Shown: positions 17,710 to 28,046 of the stretch, in pieces
Position numbering within the stretch: position 1 is the first letter of the stretch
Layout: the number at the start of each line of letters is the position of its first letter
Assembly (NCBI RefSeq): GCF_000092285.1
Contig: NC_014100.1
Coordinates: 4,464,001-4,528,000, forward strand
Source of the DNA: Caulobacter segnis ATCC 21756
GTDB taxonomy: Bacteria > Pseudomonadota > Alphaproteobacteria > Caulobacterales > Caulobacteraceae
Direction of reading: 5' to 3'
DNA length: 64,000 nucleotides
Program-made: the position numbers and the translations under genes
Notes under the pieces: model-generated
Seen by the model: only the letters and a program-made list of their open reading frames with translations
What the model was told of the DNA's origin: nothing
Database searches by the model: none

Positions 17710-19158
17710 ATGGCCGAGCGCATGCTGAAATTCATCACGGTGCCCCGCAAGACGCCTGAAAAGCGCGCGGCGGCGGAGCGTTCTGGCGACTTTCACGAGA
17801 TCTACGCCGACTTCATCGACGCCAAGGCGACCGAACAGGCCTCGCGGTGCTCGCAGTGCGGCGTGCCGTTCTGTCAGACGCACTGCCCGCTTCACAACAA
17901 CATCCCTGACTGGCTCCGGATGACGGCCGAGGGCCGCCTGGAAGAAGCCTACGCCCTGTCGCAGGCGACAAATTCCATGCCGGAAGTCTGCGGCAGGATT
18001 TGCCCGCAGGACCGGCTGTGCGAAGGCAACTGCGTCATAGAGCAGTCCGGTCACGGCACCGTGACGATCGGTTCGGTCGAACGCTACCTGACCGACAAGG
18101 CCTGGGAACAAGGCTGGGTGAAGCCGCTCGTCGCCGGCGAGGCGCGCGGCCAGTCGGTCGGCGTCATCGGCGCGGGTCCCGCGGGCCTGGCCGCCGCCGA
18201 AAAGCTGCGCGAGGCTGGCTATGACGTCACCGTCTATGACCGCCACGATCGCGCGGGGGGCCTGCTGATCTACGGGATTCCCGGCTTCAAGCTGGAAAAG
18301 GACGTCGTCGAGCGCCGCACCAAGCGCCTCGCCGATGGCGGTGTGGTGTTCAAGCTGGGCTTCGAAGTCGGCAAGGACGCCACCCTTGAGGACCTGCGCA
18401 CCGAACACGACGCGGTGCTGGTCGCCGTCGGCGTTTACGCCGCACGCGACCTGACCGTGCCCGGCGGCGGCAGCAAGGGCGTGGTGCCCGCCCTCGACTA
18501 CCTGATCACCTCCAACCGCCTGTCCCTGGGCGACAGCGTCCCGGCCTACGACTCCGGCGAGCTGAACGCCGAGGGCAAGGACGTCGTCGTGGTCGGCGGC
18601 GGCGACACCGCCATGGACTGCGTGCGCACGGCGATCCGCCAGGGCGCGGCCTCGGTCACCTGCCTCTATCGCCGGGACAAGGCGAACATGCCCGGCTCGA
18701 TGCGCGAAGTGGCCAACGCCGAGGAAGAGGGCGTCACCTTCGAATGGCTGGCCGCGCCGCGCGCCCTGTCGGGCGAGGCCGAAGCCGTCACCGGCGTGCG
18801 CGCCATCCGCATGCGCCTGGGCGCGCCGGACGCCTCGGGTCGCCAGAGCCCCGAGGAAATTCCCGGCGGCGATTTCGATCGTCCCGCCCAACTGGTCGTG
18901 AAGGCCCTGGGCTTCGAGCCCGAGAACCTGCCCGAACTGTGGTCGGCGCCCGACCTGAAGGTGACCCGCTGGGGCACCGTGAAGGCCGACGTCCGCAATC
19001 AGATGACCAATCTCGACGGCGTGTTCGCCGCCGGCGACATCGTCCGTGGCGCCTCGCTGGTCGTCTGGGCGATCAAGGACGGCCGCGACGCCGCCGACGC
19101 CATACACCGCTACCTGCAGGCCAAGGTCGGCGCGCCCGCGCTGATCGCGGCGGAATAA
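17710..19158 (+). CDS. gltD: Glutamate synthase (NADPH) small subunit
   Basis: 482 residues. Supplies electrons from NADPH to the large subunit for glutamine + 2-oxoglutarate to 2 glutamate. The N-terminal domain holds two cysteine clusters for 4Fe-4S centres (CSQCGVPFCQTHCP near 47-61; CGRICPQDRLCEGNC near 93-107). The FAD motif GAGPAGLAAAEKLREAGYDV is at about 156 and the NADPH motif VVVGGGDTAMDCV at about 295. The 3' motif GVFAAGDIVRGASLVVWAI closes the FAD site. The gene precedes gltB by 19 bp, one operon; a 233-bp gap from uppP holds the control region. Confidence 0.98.
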   Translation: MAERMLKFITVPRKTPEKRAAAERSGDFHEIYADFIDAKATEQASRCSQCGVPFCQTHCPLHNNIPDWLRMTAEGRLEEAYALSQATNSMPEVCGRICPQDRLCEGNCVIEQSGHGTVTIGSVERYLTDKAWEQGWVKPLVAGEARGQSVGVIGAGPAGLAAAEKLREAGYDVTVYDRHDRAGGLLIYGIPGFKLEKDVVERRTKRLADGGVVFKLGFEVGKDATLEDLRTEHDAVLVAVGVYAARDLTVPGGGSKGVVPALDYLITSNRLSLGDSVPAYDSGELNAEGKDVVVVGGGDTAMDCVRTAIRQGAASVTCLYRRDKANMPGSMREVANAEEEGVTFEWLAAPRALSGEAEAVTGVRAIRMRLGAPDASGRQSPEEIPGGDFDRPAQLVVKALGFEPENLPELWSAPDLKVTRWGTVKADVRNQMTNLDGVFAAGDIVRGASLVVWAIKDGRDAADAIHRYLQAKVGAPALIAAE

Positions 19159-19177
19159 GAAAGAGGACCCCGAGACC

Positions 19178-22100
19178 ATGACCGCGATGGACCTCTATCT
19201 GAAGAACCGCCAGGCCCTGATCGATGGCCACGCCTATGACCCGTCGACCGAGCGCGACGCTTGCGGCGTGGGCCTGGTCTGCGCCATCGACGGCCAGCCT
19301 CGCCGCGAGGTCGTCGAACTGGCGATCAAGGCCTTGAAGGCCCTCTGGCACCGGGGCGCGGTCGACGCCGACGGCAAGACCGGCGACGGCGCCGGCGTGC
19401 TGGTCAGCGTTCCTCAAGATTTCTTCGTCGACCAAGTGCGCCGCACCGGCCACGCCCTGCGTCAGGGTCCGATCGCCGTCGGCCAAGTCTTCCTGCCCCG
19501 TACCGACCTCGGGGCCCAGGAACTGTGCCGGACGATCGTCGAGGCCGAGGCCCTGCGTTTCGGCTTCTACATCTACGGCTGGCGCCAGGTGCCGGTCGAC
19601 ACTTCGGTGATCGGCGAGAAGGCCAACGCCACGCGGCCCGAGATCGAGCAGATCATGCTGGCCGCCCCCGCCGGTCTGGAAGGCGAGGCCTTGGAGCGCG
19701 CCCTGTTCCTGTGCCGCAAGCGCATCGAAAAGCGCGTCCACGCCCAGAACGTCACCGACTTCTACATCTGCTCGTTCTCGGCCAAGTCGCTGATCTACAA
19801 GGGCATGTTCCTCGCCGAACACATCGACGAGTTCTATCCCGACCTGAAGGACGAGCGCTTCGCCGCAGCCGTGGCGATTTTCCACCAGCGCTATTCGACC
19901 AACACCTTCCCGCAGTGGCGCCTGGCCCAGCCCTTCCGGATGCTTGCCCACAACGGCGAGATCAACACGATCAAGGGCAACATCAACTGGATGAAGTCCC
20001 ACGAGATCAAGATGGCCGCCCAGGCCTTCGGCGAGTTCGGGGACGACGTGAAGCCGGTGATCCAGCCGGGAGCCTCCGACAGCGCCAACCTCGACAACAC
20101 CTTCGAGGTTCTGGTGCGCGCCGGTCGCGACGCGCCGATGGCCAAGGCCCTGCTGGTGCCGGAAGCCGCCAACCCGAAGATGAAAGAGTCGCACAAGGCG
20201 CTCTATTCCTACTGCAACGCCGTCATGGAGCCGTGGGACGGTCCGGCCGCCCTGTGCGCCACCGACGGTCGCTGGGTCGTGGCCGGCAAGGACCGCTCGG
20301 GCCTGCGCCCGCTGCGCGTGGCCTATACTGACGACGGCTTGGTCATCATGGGCTCGGAAGCCGGCATGTGCGGCGTCGAGGAATCCCGCATCACCCGCAA
20401 ACTGGCCATCTCGCCGGGCCGGATGATCGCCATCGATCTCGCCGAAGGCCGCCTCTACGGCGAGGACGAGATCATCGACGAACTGGCCGGCCGCCACCCC
20501 TACACCGAGTGGCTGGGCAACATGGTCGATCTTGAGAAGGAGATCGGTCCCGGTCCCGAGCCGCGCAAGTTTGGCCGCGAGGAACTGACCCGTCGTCAGG
20601 CCGCCGCCGGCTACAGCCTCGAAGACCTGGAGATGGTCCTCGCCCCCATGGTCGAGGAAGGCAAGGAAGCCGTCGGCTCGATGGGCGACGACACTCCGCT
20701 GGCGGTGCTATCGGAGAAGTACCGCCCCCTCAGCCACTACTTCCGCCAGAACTTCAGCCAGGTGACCAACCCGCCGATCGACCCCCTGCGGGAGACCGGC
20801 GTCATGAGCCTGAAGACCCGCTTCAAGAACCTCGGCAACATCCTGGCGCAGGACGCGGCCCAGGCGGACGTCTACGTGCTGGAAAGCCCCGTGCTGACCA
20901 CCGGCATGTACGAACGCGTCCACACGCTGCTGGGCGAGAAGAACGTCGCGGTCATCGACTGCACCATGCCGCTGCCGGCCGCCGAGGCCCGCGCCGGGGA
21001 CGCCCTGCGCGCCAACCTCGACCGCATCCGCGCCGAAGCCGAGGACGCCGTGCTGCGCGGCTGCGGCGCCATCGTCCTGACCGACGAGGCCAGCGACGCC
21101 GAGCGCGTGGCCCTGCCGATAATCCTGGCCACCGGCGGCGTCCACGCCCACCTGGTCGCCAAGGGCCTGCGCTCCTACGTCTCGATCATCGTCCGCTCGG
21201 CCGAATGCCTGGACACGCACTACTTCGCGGTGCTGGTCGGCGTCGGCGCCACGGCCGTGAACGCCTATCTCGCCCAGGAGAGCTTCCAGGACCGCCTGGA
21301 GCGCGGCCTGATCGGCGACAAGTCGCTGCGCGACGTCTGCATCAACTTCAAGACGGCCATCGAGGGCGGCCTGCTGAAGATCATCTCCAAGATGGGCATC
21401 AGCGTCATCTCCTCGTACCGCGGCGGCTACAACTTCGAAGCCGTCGGCCTGTCGCGCGCCCTGGCGGCTGAGTTCTTCCCCGGCATGCCGTCGCGCATCT
21501 CGGGCATCGGCCTCGCCGGCATCGAGAGCAAGGCGGTCGAGCTGCACCGCAAGGCCTGGGGGACGCCCGCCGTCACCCTGCCGGTCGGCGGCCTGTACAA
21601 GGCCCGCCGCTCGGGCGAGGCCCACGCGTTCGAGGCGCGCTTGATGCACACCCTGCAGACGGCCTGCGACACCGGCGATTACGAGCTCTATCGCCGCTGG
21701 TCCAACGGCCTGCGCACGCAGAAGCCGATCCAGCTGCGCGACCTGCTGGACTGGCGCTCCGACCGTAACCCGATCTCGACCGACGACGTCGAGAGCGTCA
21801 ACGAGATCCGCAAGCGCTTCGTCACGCCGGGCATGAGCCTGGGGGCCCTTTCTCCCGAAGCTCACGGCGCCCTGAACATCGCGATGAACCGCATCGGCGC
21901 CCGCTCGGTCTCGGGCGAGGGCGGCGAGGACAGCGCGCGCTACAAGCCGCTGCCCAACGGCGACAACCCCAACAGCGCCATCAAGCAGGTGGCCTCGGGG
22001 CGCTTTGGCGTCACCGCCGAGTACCTGAACCAGTGCGTCGAGCTGGAGATCAAGGTCGCCCAGGGCGCCAAGCCCGGCGAGGGCGGCCAGCTTCCCGGCT

Positions 22101-23701
22101 TCAAGGTCACCGAGATGATCGCCCGCCTGCGTCACTCGACGCCCGGCGTGATGCTGATCAGCCCGCCGCCGCACCACGACATCTACTCGATCGAGGACCT
22201 GGCTCAGCTCATCTATGATCTGAAGCAGATCAACCCGATCGCCCGGGTCACGGTGAAGCTAGTGGCCGCAACCGGCATCGGCGCGATCGCGGCTGGCGTG
22301 GCTAAGGCCAAGGCCGACGTGATCCTGGTCGCCGGCGGCGTCGGCGGCACGGGCGCCTCGCCCCAGACCTCGGTGAAGTACGCCGGCGGTCCTTGGGAGA
22401 TGGGCCTGTCGGAAGCCAACCAGGTGCTGACGCTGAACAACCTGCGCCACTCCGTCGTCCTGCGGGCCGACGGCGGCATGCGCACGGGCCGCGACATCGT
22501 CATCGCGGCGATGATGGGCGCCGAGGAGTTCGGCATCGGCACCGCATCGCTGGTGGCGATGGGCTGCATCATGGTGCGCCAGTGCCACTCGAACACCTGC
22601 CCCGTGGGCGTCTGCACCCAGGACGAGGCCCTGCGCGCCAAGTTCACCGGTACGCCCGACAAGGTCATCAACCTCTTCACCTTCGTCGCCGAAGAGGTGC
22701 GCGAGATCCTGGCGGGCCTGGGCTTCAGGAGCCTGCAGGAGATCGTCGGTCGCACCGACCTGCTGGCCCAGGTCAGCCGCGGCGGCGAGCACCTCGACGA
22801 CCTCGACCTGAACCCGCTGCTGGTCCGCGCCGATCCGGGCGCGAACAAGCCCTATTGCACGGTCGAGGGCCGCAACGCGGTGCCGGACACGCTGGACGCC
22901 CAGATCGTCCGCGACGCCGCCCCGCTGCTGGAGCGCGGCGAGAAGATGCAGTTGACCTACACGGTCCGCAGCACCGCCCGCACCATCGGCACCCGCACCT
23001 CCAGCCACATCGTCCGCAAGTTCGGCATGAAGGGCCTGCCATCGGGCCACCTGACCGTCCAGCTGAAGGGCTCGGCCGGCCAAAGCCTGGGCGCCTTCGC
23101 AGTCCAGGGGCTGCGGATCGAGCTCACCGGCGAGGCCAACGACTATGTCGGCAAGGGCCTGTCGGGCGCGACGATCGTGATCAAGCCTGCGCGGGGTCTC
23201 GCGGCCCCCGAGACCAACACCCTGATCGGCAACACCGTGCTGTTCGGCGCCACCTCGGGCCGACTGTTCGCGGCCGGCCAGGCGGGTGAGCGCTTTGCGG
23301 TCCGCAACTCGGGCGCCGTGACGGTGGTCGAGGGCTGCGGCGCCAACGGCTGCGAGTACATGACCGGCGGCCAGGTGGTGATCCTGGGCCCGACGGGGAA
23401 CAATTTCGGGGCCGGCATGACCGGCGGCATGGCCTTCGTGCTCGACCAGCACGACCGCTTCCAGTCCAACATCAATCCCGACAGCATCCTCGTTCAGCGC
23501 CTGGCCTCGCCCTACTGGGAGGGCGTGCTGCGTTCGCTGATCGCAGAGCATGCTCGCGAGACCGACTCGGTCTTCGCCGCGACCTTGCTCCGCGACTGGG
23601 ACCGCGTCCGCGACCAGTTCTGGCAGGTCTGCCCGAAGGAGATGGTCAATCGTCTGCCCCAGCCGCTGGCGGCGGAAGAGGCCGTTCACGAACGCGCCTG
23701 A
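19178..23701 (+). CDS. gltB: Glutamate synthase large subunit
   Basis: 1507 residues, full length. The N-terminal Ntn glutaminase domain (about 29-430) has the nucleophile Cys29 in ERDACGVG, exposed after removal of a 28-residue propeptide. Then come the central domain (about 480-770), the FMN-binding synthase barrel (about 830-1200) with the 3Fe-4S cysteines in MGCIMVRQCHSNTCPVGVC, and the C-terminal GXGXG beta-helix (about 1270-1490). Ammonia is channelled from the glutaminase to the synthase site. GAGGA lies 8 nt before the ATG. The gene ends at a clear terminator. gltD precedes gltB, the reverse of E. coli. Confidence 0.98.
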   Translation: MTAMDLYLKNRQALIDGHAYDPSTERDACGVGLVCAIDGQPRREVVELAIKALKALWHRGAVDADGKTGDGAGVLVSVPQDFFVDQVRRTGHALRQGPIAVGQVFLPRTDLGAQELCRTIVEAEALRFGFYIYGWRQVPVDTSVIGEKANATRPEIEQIMLAAPAGLEGEALERALFLCRKRIEKRVHAQNVTDFYICSFSAKSLIYKGMFLAEHIDEFYPDLKDERFAAAVAIFHQRYSTNTFPQWRLAQPFRMLAHNGEINTIKGNINWMKSHEIKMAAQAFGEFGDDVKPVIQPGASDSANLDNTFEVLVRAGRDAPMAKALLVPEAANPKMKESHKALYSYCNAVMEPWDGPAALCATDGRWVVAGKDRSGLRPLRVAYTDDGLVIMGSEAGMCGVEESRITRKLAISPGRMIAIDLAEGRLYGEDEIIDELAGRHPYTEWLGNMVDLEKEIGPGPEPRKFGREELTRRQAAAGYSLEDLEMVLAPMVEEGKEAVGSMGDDTPLAVLSEKYRPLSHYFRQNFSQVTNPPIDPLRETGVMSLKTRFKNLGNILAQDAAQADVYVLESPVLTTGMYERVHTLLGEKNVAVIDCTMPLPAAEARAGDALRANLDRIRAEAEDAVLRGCGAIVLTDEASDAERVALPIILATGGVHAHLVAKGLRSYVSIIVRSAECLDTHYFAVLVGVGATAVNAYLAQESFQDRLERGLIGDKSLRDVCINFKTAIEGGLLKIISKMGISVISSYRGGYNFEAVGLSRALAAEFFPGMPSRISGIGLAGIESKAVELHRKAWGTPAVTLPVGGLYKARRSGEAHAFEARLMHTLQTACDTGDYELYRRWSNGLRTQKPIQLRDLLDWRSDRNPISTDDVESVNEIRKRFVTPGMSLGALSPEAHGALNIAMNRIGARSVSGEGGEDSARYKPLPNGDNPNSAIKQVASGRFGVTAEYLNQCVELEIKVAQGAKPGEGGQLPGFKVTEMIARLRHSTPGVMLISPPPHHDIYSIEDLAQLIYDLKQINPIARVTVKLVAATGIGAIAAGVAKAKADVILVAGGVGGTGASPQTSVKYAGGPWEMGLSEANQVLTLNNLRHSVVLRADGGMRTGRDIVIAAMMGAEEFGIGTASLVAMGCIMVRQCHSNTCPVGVCTQDEALRAKFTGTPDKVINLFTFVAEEVREILAGLGFRSLQEIVGRTDLLAQVSRGGEHLDDLDLNPLLVRADPGANKPYCTVEGRNAVPDTLDAQIVRDAAPLLERGEKMQLTYTVRSTARTIGTRTSSHIVRKFGMKGLPSGHLTVQLKGSAGQSLGAFAVQGLRIELTGEANDYVGKGLSGATIVIKPARGLAAPETNTLIGNTVLFGATSGRLFAAGQAGERFAVRNSGAVTVVEGCGANGCEYMTGGQVVILGPTGNNFGAGMTGGMAFVLDQHDRFQSNINPDSILVQRLASPYWEGVLRSLIAEHARETDSVFAATLLRDWDRVRDQFWQVCPKEMVNRLPQPLAAEEAVHERA

Positions 23702-23727
23702 TCGCCCCGAAACCTTGAAGACTGGAG

Positions 23728-23767
23728 CCGCCGCGAGAGCCTCACCGCTTTCGCGGCGGTTTTGTTT
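23728..23767 (+). terminator. Intrinsic terminator of gltD-gltB
   Basis: 9-bp stem CCGCCGCGA / TCGCGGCGG with a 14-nt loop, followed by TTTTGTTT, 27 nt past the gltB stop. Confidence 0.8.
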
Positions 23768-23853
23768 CTGGGCGGAGCGCCGGTCCCTTGCCCGCGCGCG
23801 AAGGAGCTGTGCGTATTGGCTTGAGCTGAACGAAGGGAGCCGTCCGACATTCC

Positions 23854-25464
23854 ATGTCCATGCGCGCCTTCGCCCACCTGCTCGACCGGCTGTCCCTGAC
23901 CAGCTCGCGCAACGCCAAGCTGACTCTGATCGAGGACCACCTGCGCCAGACGCCGGATCCCGATCGCGGCTACGCCCTGGCCGCGCTGACGGGCGCGCTG
24001 TCGTTCAACGCCGCCAAGCCGGCCTTCATCCGCAAGGCGGTCGAGGCGCGGATGGACGCCCAGTTGTTCGGCTGGTCCTACGACTATGTCGGGGACCTCG
24101 CCGAGACCGTCGCCCTGGTCTGGCCCGCCAAGCCCGGCGCGAACCGGCCGCCGGAGCTTTCCGAGGTGATCGACGCCCTGCACTCGGCCTCTCGCGCCGA
24201 AGTGCAACGCTTGATCGAGGGATGGCTCGACGCCCTGGATCCCGACGGCCGCTGGGCGCTGTTGAAGCTGATGACCGGCGGCCTGCGGGTGGGTGTCTCC
24301 TCGCGTCTAGCCAAGCAGGCCTGCGCCAACTTTGGCGGCGTCGAGATCGGCGAGATCGAAGAAGTCTGGCACGCGATGAGCCCGCCCTATGGCGACCTCT
24401 TCGCCTGGCTGGAAGGACGCTCGGAGCGCCCTTCGCCCGATGCGCCGGGACGCTTCCGACCGGTGATGCTGGCCCAGCCGATCGACGAGGCTGTCGACTT
24501 CGCCAAGCTCGATCCCGCCGACTACGTCGCCGAATGGAAATGGGACGGCATCCGCGTCCAGGCCGTCAGCGAGCGGGGGATGCGCAAGCTGTACACGCGC
24601 ACCGGCGACGACATCTCGGCCAGCTTTCCCGACGTGATCGACGCGCTGGACTTCGAAGGCGCGATCGACGGCGAGCTGCTGGTGCTGCGCGACGGCGCCC
24701 TGGCCCCGTTCGGCGACCTGCAGCAACGCCTCAATCGCAAGACCGTCGACGGCAAGCAGTTGGCGAACTTCCCCGCCGGCATCCGCGCCTACGATTTGAT
24801 GCTGGACGGCGAGGAGGATCTTCGGAGCCTACCCTTCGTCGCGCGGCGCGCTCGGCTGGAAGCCTTCGTCGGTCGCCTGAAGACCACACGCATCGACCTT
24901 TCGCCCCTCCAGCCCTTCTCGACCTGGGAAGAGCTGGCCGCCCTGCGCCTCGATCCGCCCTCGGGCGACGCCCGCCTGTCCGAAGGGCTGATGCTCAAGC
25001 GCCGCGACAGCGTCTACGAGCCGGGACGGCCGAAGGGCCCGTGGTTCAAATGGAAGCGCGACCCACACCTGATCGACGCGGTGCTGATGTACGCGCAACG
25101 CGGCCACGGCAAGCGATCCAGTTTCTATTCCGACTACACCTTCGGCGTCTGGCGTGAGGACGAGGAGGGACGCCGAAACCTCACCCCCGTCGGCAAGGCC
25201 TATTTCGGGTTCACCGACGAGGAGCTGAAGCAGATCGACAAGTTCGTGCGCGACCACACGATCGAGCGCTTCGGTCCCGTGCGTTCGGTCCGCGCGGACC
25301 TGGAGTTCGGCCTGGTCTTCGAGGTCGCCTTCGAGGGCCTGCAGCGCTCGACCCGTCACAAGTCGGGCGTCGCGATGCGGTTTCCGCGCATCAACCGCAT
25401 CCGCTGGGACAAGCCCTCGCGCGAAGCCGATGAGCTCGCCACGCTGGAAGCCATGCTCGACTAG
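23854..25464 (+). CDS. ATP-dependent DNA ligase (bacterial, TIGR04120-like)
   Basis: 536 residues. N-terminal DNA-binding domain (about 1-200; LLDRLSLTSSRNAKLTLIEDHL, LKLMTGGLRVGVSSRLA), then the adenylation domain with the nucleotidyl-accepting Lys in AEWKWDGIRVQ (motif I KxDG), IDGELLVLRDG (motif III), EGLMLKRRDS (motif IV) and WFKWKRDPHLIDAV (motif V). The C-terminal OB domain ends in GVAMRFPRINRIRWDK. Such ligases usually travel with an Lhr-type helicase, a beta-CASP exonuclease and a phosphoesterase in a repair cluster, none of which is adjacent here. The cell's replicative ligase should be the NAD-dependent LigA elsewhere. Confidence 0.93.
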   Translation: MSMRAFAHLLDRLSLTSSRNAKLTLIEDHLRQTPDPDRGYALAALTGALSFNAAKPAFIRKAVEARMDAQLFGWSYDYVGDLAETVALVWPAKPGANRPPELSEVIDALHSASRAEVQRLIEGWLDALDPDGRWALLKLMTGGLRVGVSSRLAKQACANFGGVEIGEIEEVWHAMSPPYGDLFAWLEGRSERPSPDAPGRFRPVMLAQPIDEAVDFAKLDPADYVAEWKWDGIRVQAVSERGMRKLYTRTGDDISASFPDVIDALDFEGAIDGELLVLRDGALAPFGDLQQRLNRKTVDGKQLANFPAGIRAYDLMLDGEEDLRSLPFVARRARLEAFVGRLKTTRIDLSPLQPFSTWEELAALRLDPPSGDARLSEGLMLKRRDSVYEPGRPKGPWFKWKRDPHLIDAVLMYAQRGHGKRSSFYSDYTFGVWREDEEGRRNLTPVGKAYFGFTDEELKQIDKFVRDHTIERFGPVRSVRADLEFGLVFEVAFEGLQRSTRHKSGVAMRFPRINRIRWDKPSREADELATLEAMLD

Positions 25465-25553
25465 GCGTTGGGCCCCGGGCGCCTATATAGCTCGCCAGGC
25501 GTCGCTTCGCGTTGTGGCCGGATGGGCCGCTCGGCGTTCGCTCGGAGTCTCGG

Positions 25554-26741
25554 ATGACCCAAGCCTCGGAAGCCAGCGGCCTGAGCCGCGGACTGACCCT
25601 CGCCATGGCCGCGGCCACCGGGATCGGCGTCGCCAATATCTACTACAACCAGCCGATGCTGGGCCTGATGCTGCGCGACGTGCCCAGCGGGCTGACCGCC
25701 ATGGTGCCGACCGCGACTCAGCTGGGCTACGCCGCCGGCCTGTTCCTATTGGTGCCGCTGGGCGATCTGATCGAGCGTCGGCGATTGATCGTGCTGCAGT
25801 TCCTGGCCCTGGCGGCGGCCCTCGTGGCGGCGGCCGTCGCGCCAACGGCGGGGCTGATGATCCTGACTTCGCTGCTGGTCGGCGCGGCGTCGACCGTGGC
25901 CCAGCAGATCGTACCGTTCGCCGCGCATCTCTCGTCTCCAGAGCGACGCGGGGCGACGGTCGGAACGGTCATGGCCGGCCTTCTGTGCGGCATCCTGCTG
26001 AGCCGAACGCTCGCCGGGTTCGTCGGGGAACATGCCGGCTGGCGGGCGATGTTCTGGCTGGGCGCGCCGATGGCCCTGGCCGCGGGCGGCTGGATGGCGT
26101 GGAAGCTGCCGCGCAGCCATCCGCAAGCGGGGCTCTCCTACGGCGCCTTGCTGGCCTCGCTAGGGCGGCTTTGGACGGAGTTCGGCGCCCTGCGCCTGGC
26201 CGTGGTGACCCAGGCCCTGTTGTTCGCGACCTTCACGGCCTTCTGGACAACCTTGGCTCTGCGCCTCCAGGAGCCGCGCTTCCATCTCGGCGCCGACGTC
26301 GCCGGCCTGTTCGGCGTGATAGGCGCGGTCGGCATCCTGGCCGCGCCGTTGGCGGGCCGTATCGCCGACAAGCGCGGACCGCGCCCGATCATCGCCCTGG
26401 GCGCGGGCTTAGCGTTGGTTTCGTGGCTGATCTTCGGCCTCTGGACCACGATCCCGGGGCTGGTCGTCGGCGTGATCCTGTTGGACTTCGCGGTGCAGAG
26501 CGCCCTCGTCTCAAACCAGCATGTCGTCTACGCGCTGCGGCCGGAAGCTCGCTCGCGGATCAACACCGTCTTCATGGGCGGCATGTTCCTGGGCGGCGCG
26601 GCCGGCTCCGCGGCCGCCGCCTTCGCCTGGAAGAGCGCCGGCTGGACCGGTGTCTGCGCTTTGGGCGTGGCCCTGACGGGAGCCGCGGCCCTACTTCAGC
26701 TGGTCAACCTGGCCCGCCGGCGCGCACTGAAGGCCGCTTAG
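25554..26741 (+). CDS. MFS transporter
   Basis: 395 residues from ATG 25554 (GGAG 9 nt upstream). Twelve predicted membrane segments; family hallmarks are [20 protein letters not shown] (the loop 2-3 motif, GDxxxRR form), [14 protein letters not shown] in the first helix and [21 protein letters not shown] after helix 8. The NIYYNQP signature recalls the YbcL/YgaY-type drug and sugar-efflux subgroup. Substrate cannot be told from sequence. The stop codon overlaps that of the convergent aminotransferase by 3-4 nt. Confidence 0.9.
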   Translation: MTQASEASGLSRGLTLAMAAATGIGVANIYYNQPMLGLMLRDVPSGLTAMVPTATQLGYAAGLFLLVPLGDLIERRRLIVLQFLALAAALVAAAVAPTAGLMILTSLLVGAASTVAQQIVPFAAHLSSPERRGATVGTVMAGLLCGILLSRTLAGFVGEHAGWRAMFWLGAPMALAAGGWMAWKLPRSHPQAGLSYGALLASLGRLWTEFGALRLAVVTQALLFATFTAFWTTLALRLQEPRFHLGADVAGLFGVIGAVGILAAPLAGRIADKRGPRPIIALGAGLALVSWLIFGLWTTIPGLVVGVILLDFAVQSALVSNQHVVYALRPEARSRINTVFMGGMFLGGAAGSAAAAFAWKSAGWTGVCALGVALTGAAALLQLVNLARRRALKAA

Positions 26742-27898
26742 GCCCCGAACGACCGGATCGCGTCGATGATCTTCCGCTGGTCGGCTTCGCCCAGATACGG
26801 GTGCATCGGCAGAGCCAGTACGGTCTCGGCCTTGGCCTCGGTCACCGGCAGGCCGCCCGCGCCCCGCGGGAAGGCCGCGTACGGCGCCTGTACGTGCATC
26901 GGAACCGGATAGTAGACGGCGGTCGGGATCCCGTGAGCCTTCAGATGCGCGGCCAAACCGTCGCGATCACGGTGCTCGATCACGTATTGGGCCCAGACCG
27001 AGACACCGCCCTCGATCACCGCGGGCGTCGAGATCACCGCGCCCTTCAGGCCCTCGGCATAGCGATCGGCCACGACCTGCCGCAGCGCGATCTCCTCGGC
27101 GAAGATCGCCAGCTTCTCGATCAAGATCGCGGCCTGGATCGTGTCCAGGCGCGAGTTCATGCCGATGCGGGTGTTCAGGTACTTGGGGTCGTGGTCGAAG
27201 GTCTTGCCCGCGAGATCGGGGCCGACGGCCTTGCCGTGGACGCGATAGCTGTCCATCAGGTCCCACAGCGTGGTGTCGTTTGTCAGCACCGCGCCGCCGT
27301 CGCCGTAGCAGCCCAGCGGCTTGGCCGGGAAGAAGCTGGTGGTCGCCACGTCCGCCCAATGCAGCGGATGCTCGCCGTCCAGCGTGCAGCCGAAGCCCTG
27401 GGCGCTGTCGGCGATCAGCTTCAGGCCTTCGCGGTCGCAGATCGCCTTGATCGCCGGATAGTCCGCCGGCTGGCCGAACAGGTCGACCGCGATGACCACC
27501 TTGGGGGTGAGCTTGCCCTCGGCCTTCACGCCCGCGATGGCGGCGTCCAGCTTGGCGGGGTCGATATTGTAGGTGTCGGGCAGCACATCGACGAATACGG
27601 GCGTCGCGCCGACCCACGGCACGACTTCCGGCGTCGCGGCAAAGGTGAAGGACGGGCAGAACACCGCGTCGCCCGGACCAACATCCCAGGCCATCAGCGG
27701 CAGAGCGATGGCGTCGGTCCCGTTGGCGCAGGACAAGGCCAGCTTGGCCTGACCGAATTCGGCGAGCTTCGCCTCGAACTCCCGCACCTGCGGGCCCATG
27801 ACGTAGGCGCCGCTGTCCAGCACCTTGGCGATGGCGGCGTCGATCTTGTCGCGGATGCGGCGCTGCTGCGCGGCGAGGTCGATGAAGGGCATGCTCAT
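26738..27898 (-). CDS. DegT/DnrJ/EryC1/StrS sugar aminotransferase (WbpE-like)
   Basis: 386 residues from ATG 27898. PLP-dependent fold I enzyme that aminates a keto-sugar nucleotide. The internal aldimine Lys is in [36 protein letters not shown] at the start, SCANGTDAI, and VYYPVPMH near the end are shared with WbpE/WlbC, which make the 3-amino group of UDP-2,3-diamino-uronic acids. Substrate assignment is therefore tentative; perosamine-type (GDP-sugar) aminotransferases look different around GCYGDGG. No WbpA/B/D partners are adjacent, so its pathway is split across the genome. Isolated between an MFS gene and mscS. Confidence 0.85.
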   Translation of the reverse strand: MSMPFIDLAAQQRRIRDKIDAAIAKVLDSGAYVMGPQVREFEAKLAEFGQAKLALSCANGTDAIALPLMAWDVGPGDAVFCPSFTFAATPEVVPWVGATPVFVDVLPDTYNIDPAKLDAAIAGVKAEGKLTPKVVIAVDLFGQPADYPAIKAICDREGLKLIADSAQGFGCTLDGEHPLHWADVATTSFFPAKPLGCYGDGGAVLTNDTTLWDLMDSYRVHGKAVGPDLAGKTFDHDPKYLNTRIGMNSRLDTIQAAILIEKLAIFAEEIALRQVVADRYAEGLKGAVISTPAVIEGGVSVWAQYVIEHRDRDGLAAHLKAHGIPTAVYYPVPMHVQAPYAAFPRGAGGLPVTEAKAETVLALPMHPYLGEADQRKIIDAIRSFGA

Positions 27899-28046
27899 GG
27901 GCGGCGCTCTTAGTCTCCGTTCATGACGAATTCGAGCCAATTGATGTAACTGACTGTTTCCATTCGCTTGGCCAACGGGCGCAAGCGGAACCACGGGCGC
28001 ATCCTACCGTTGACCTGGACGCGCGGGGGCGCCTATCGAGACCTTC

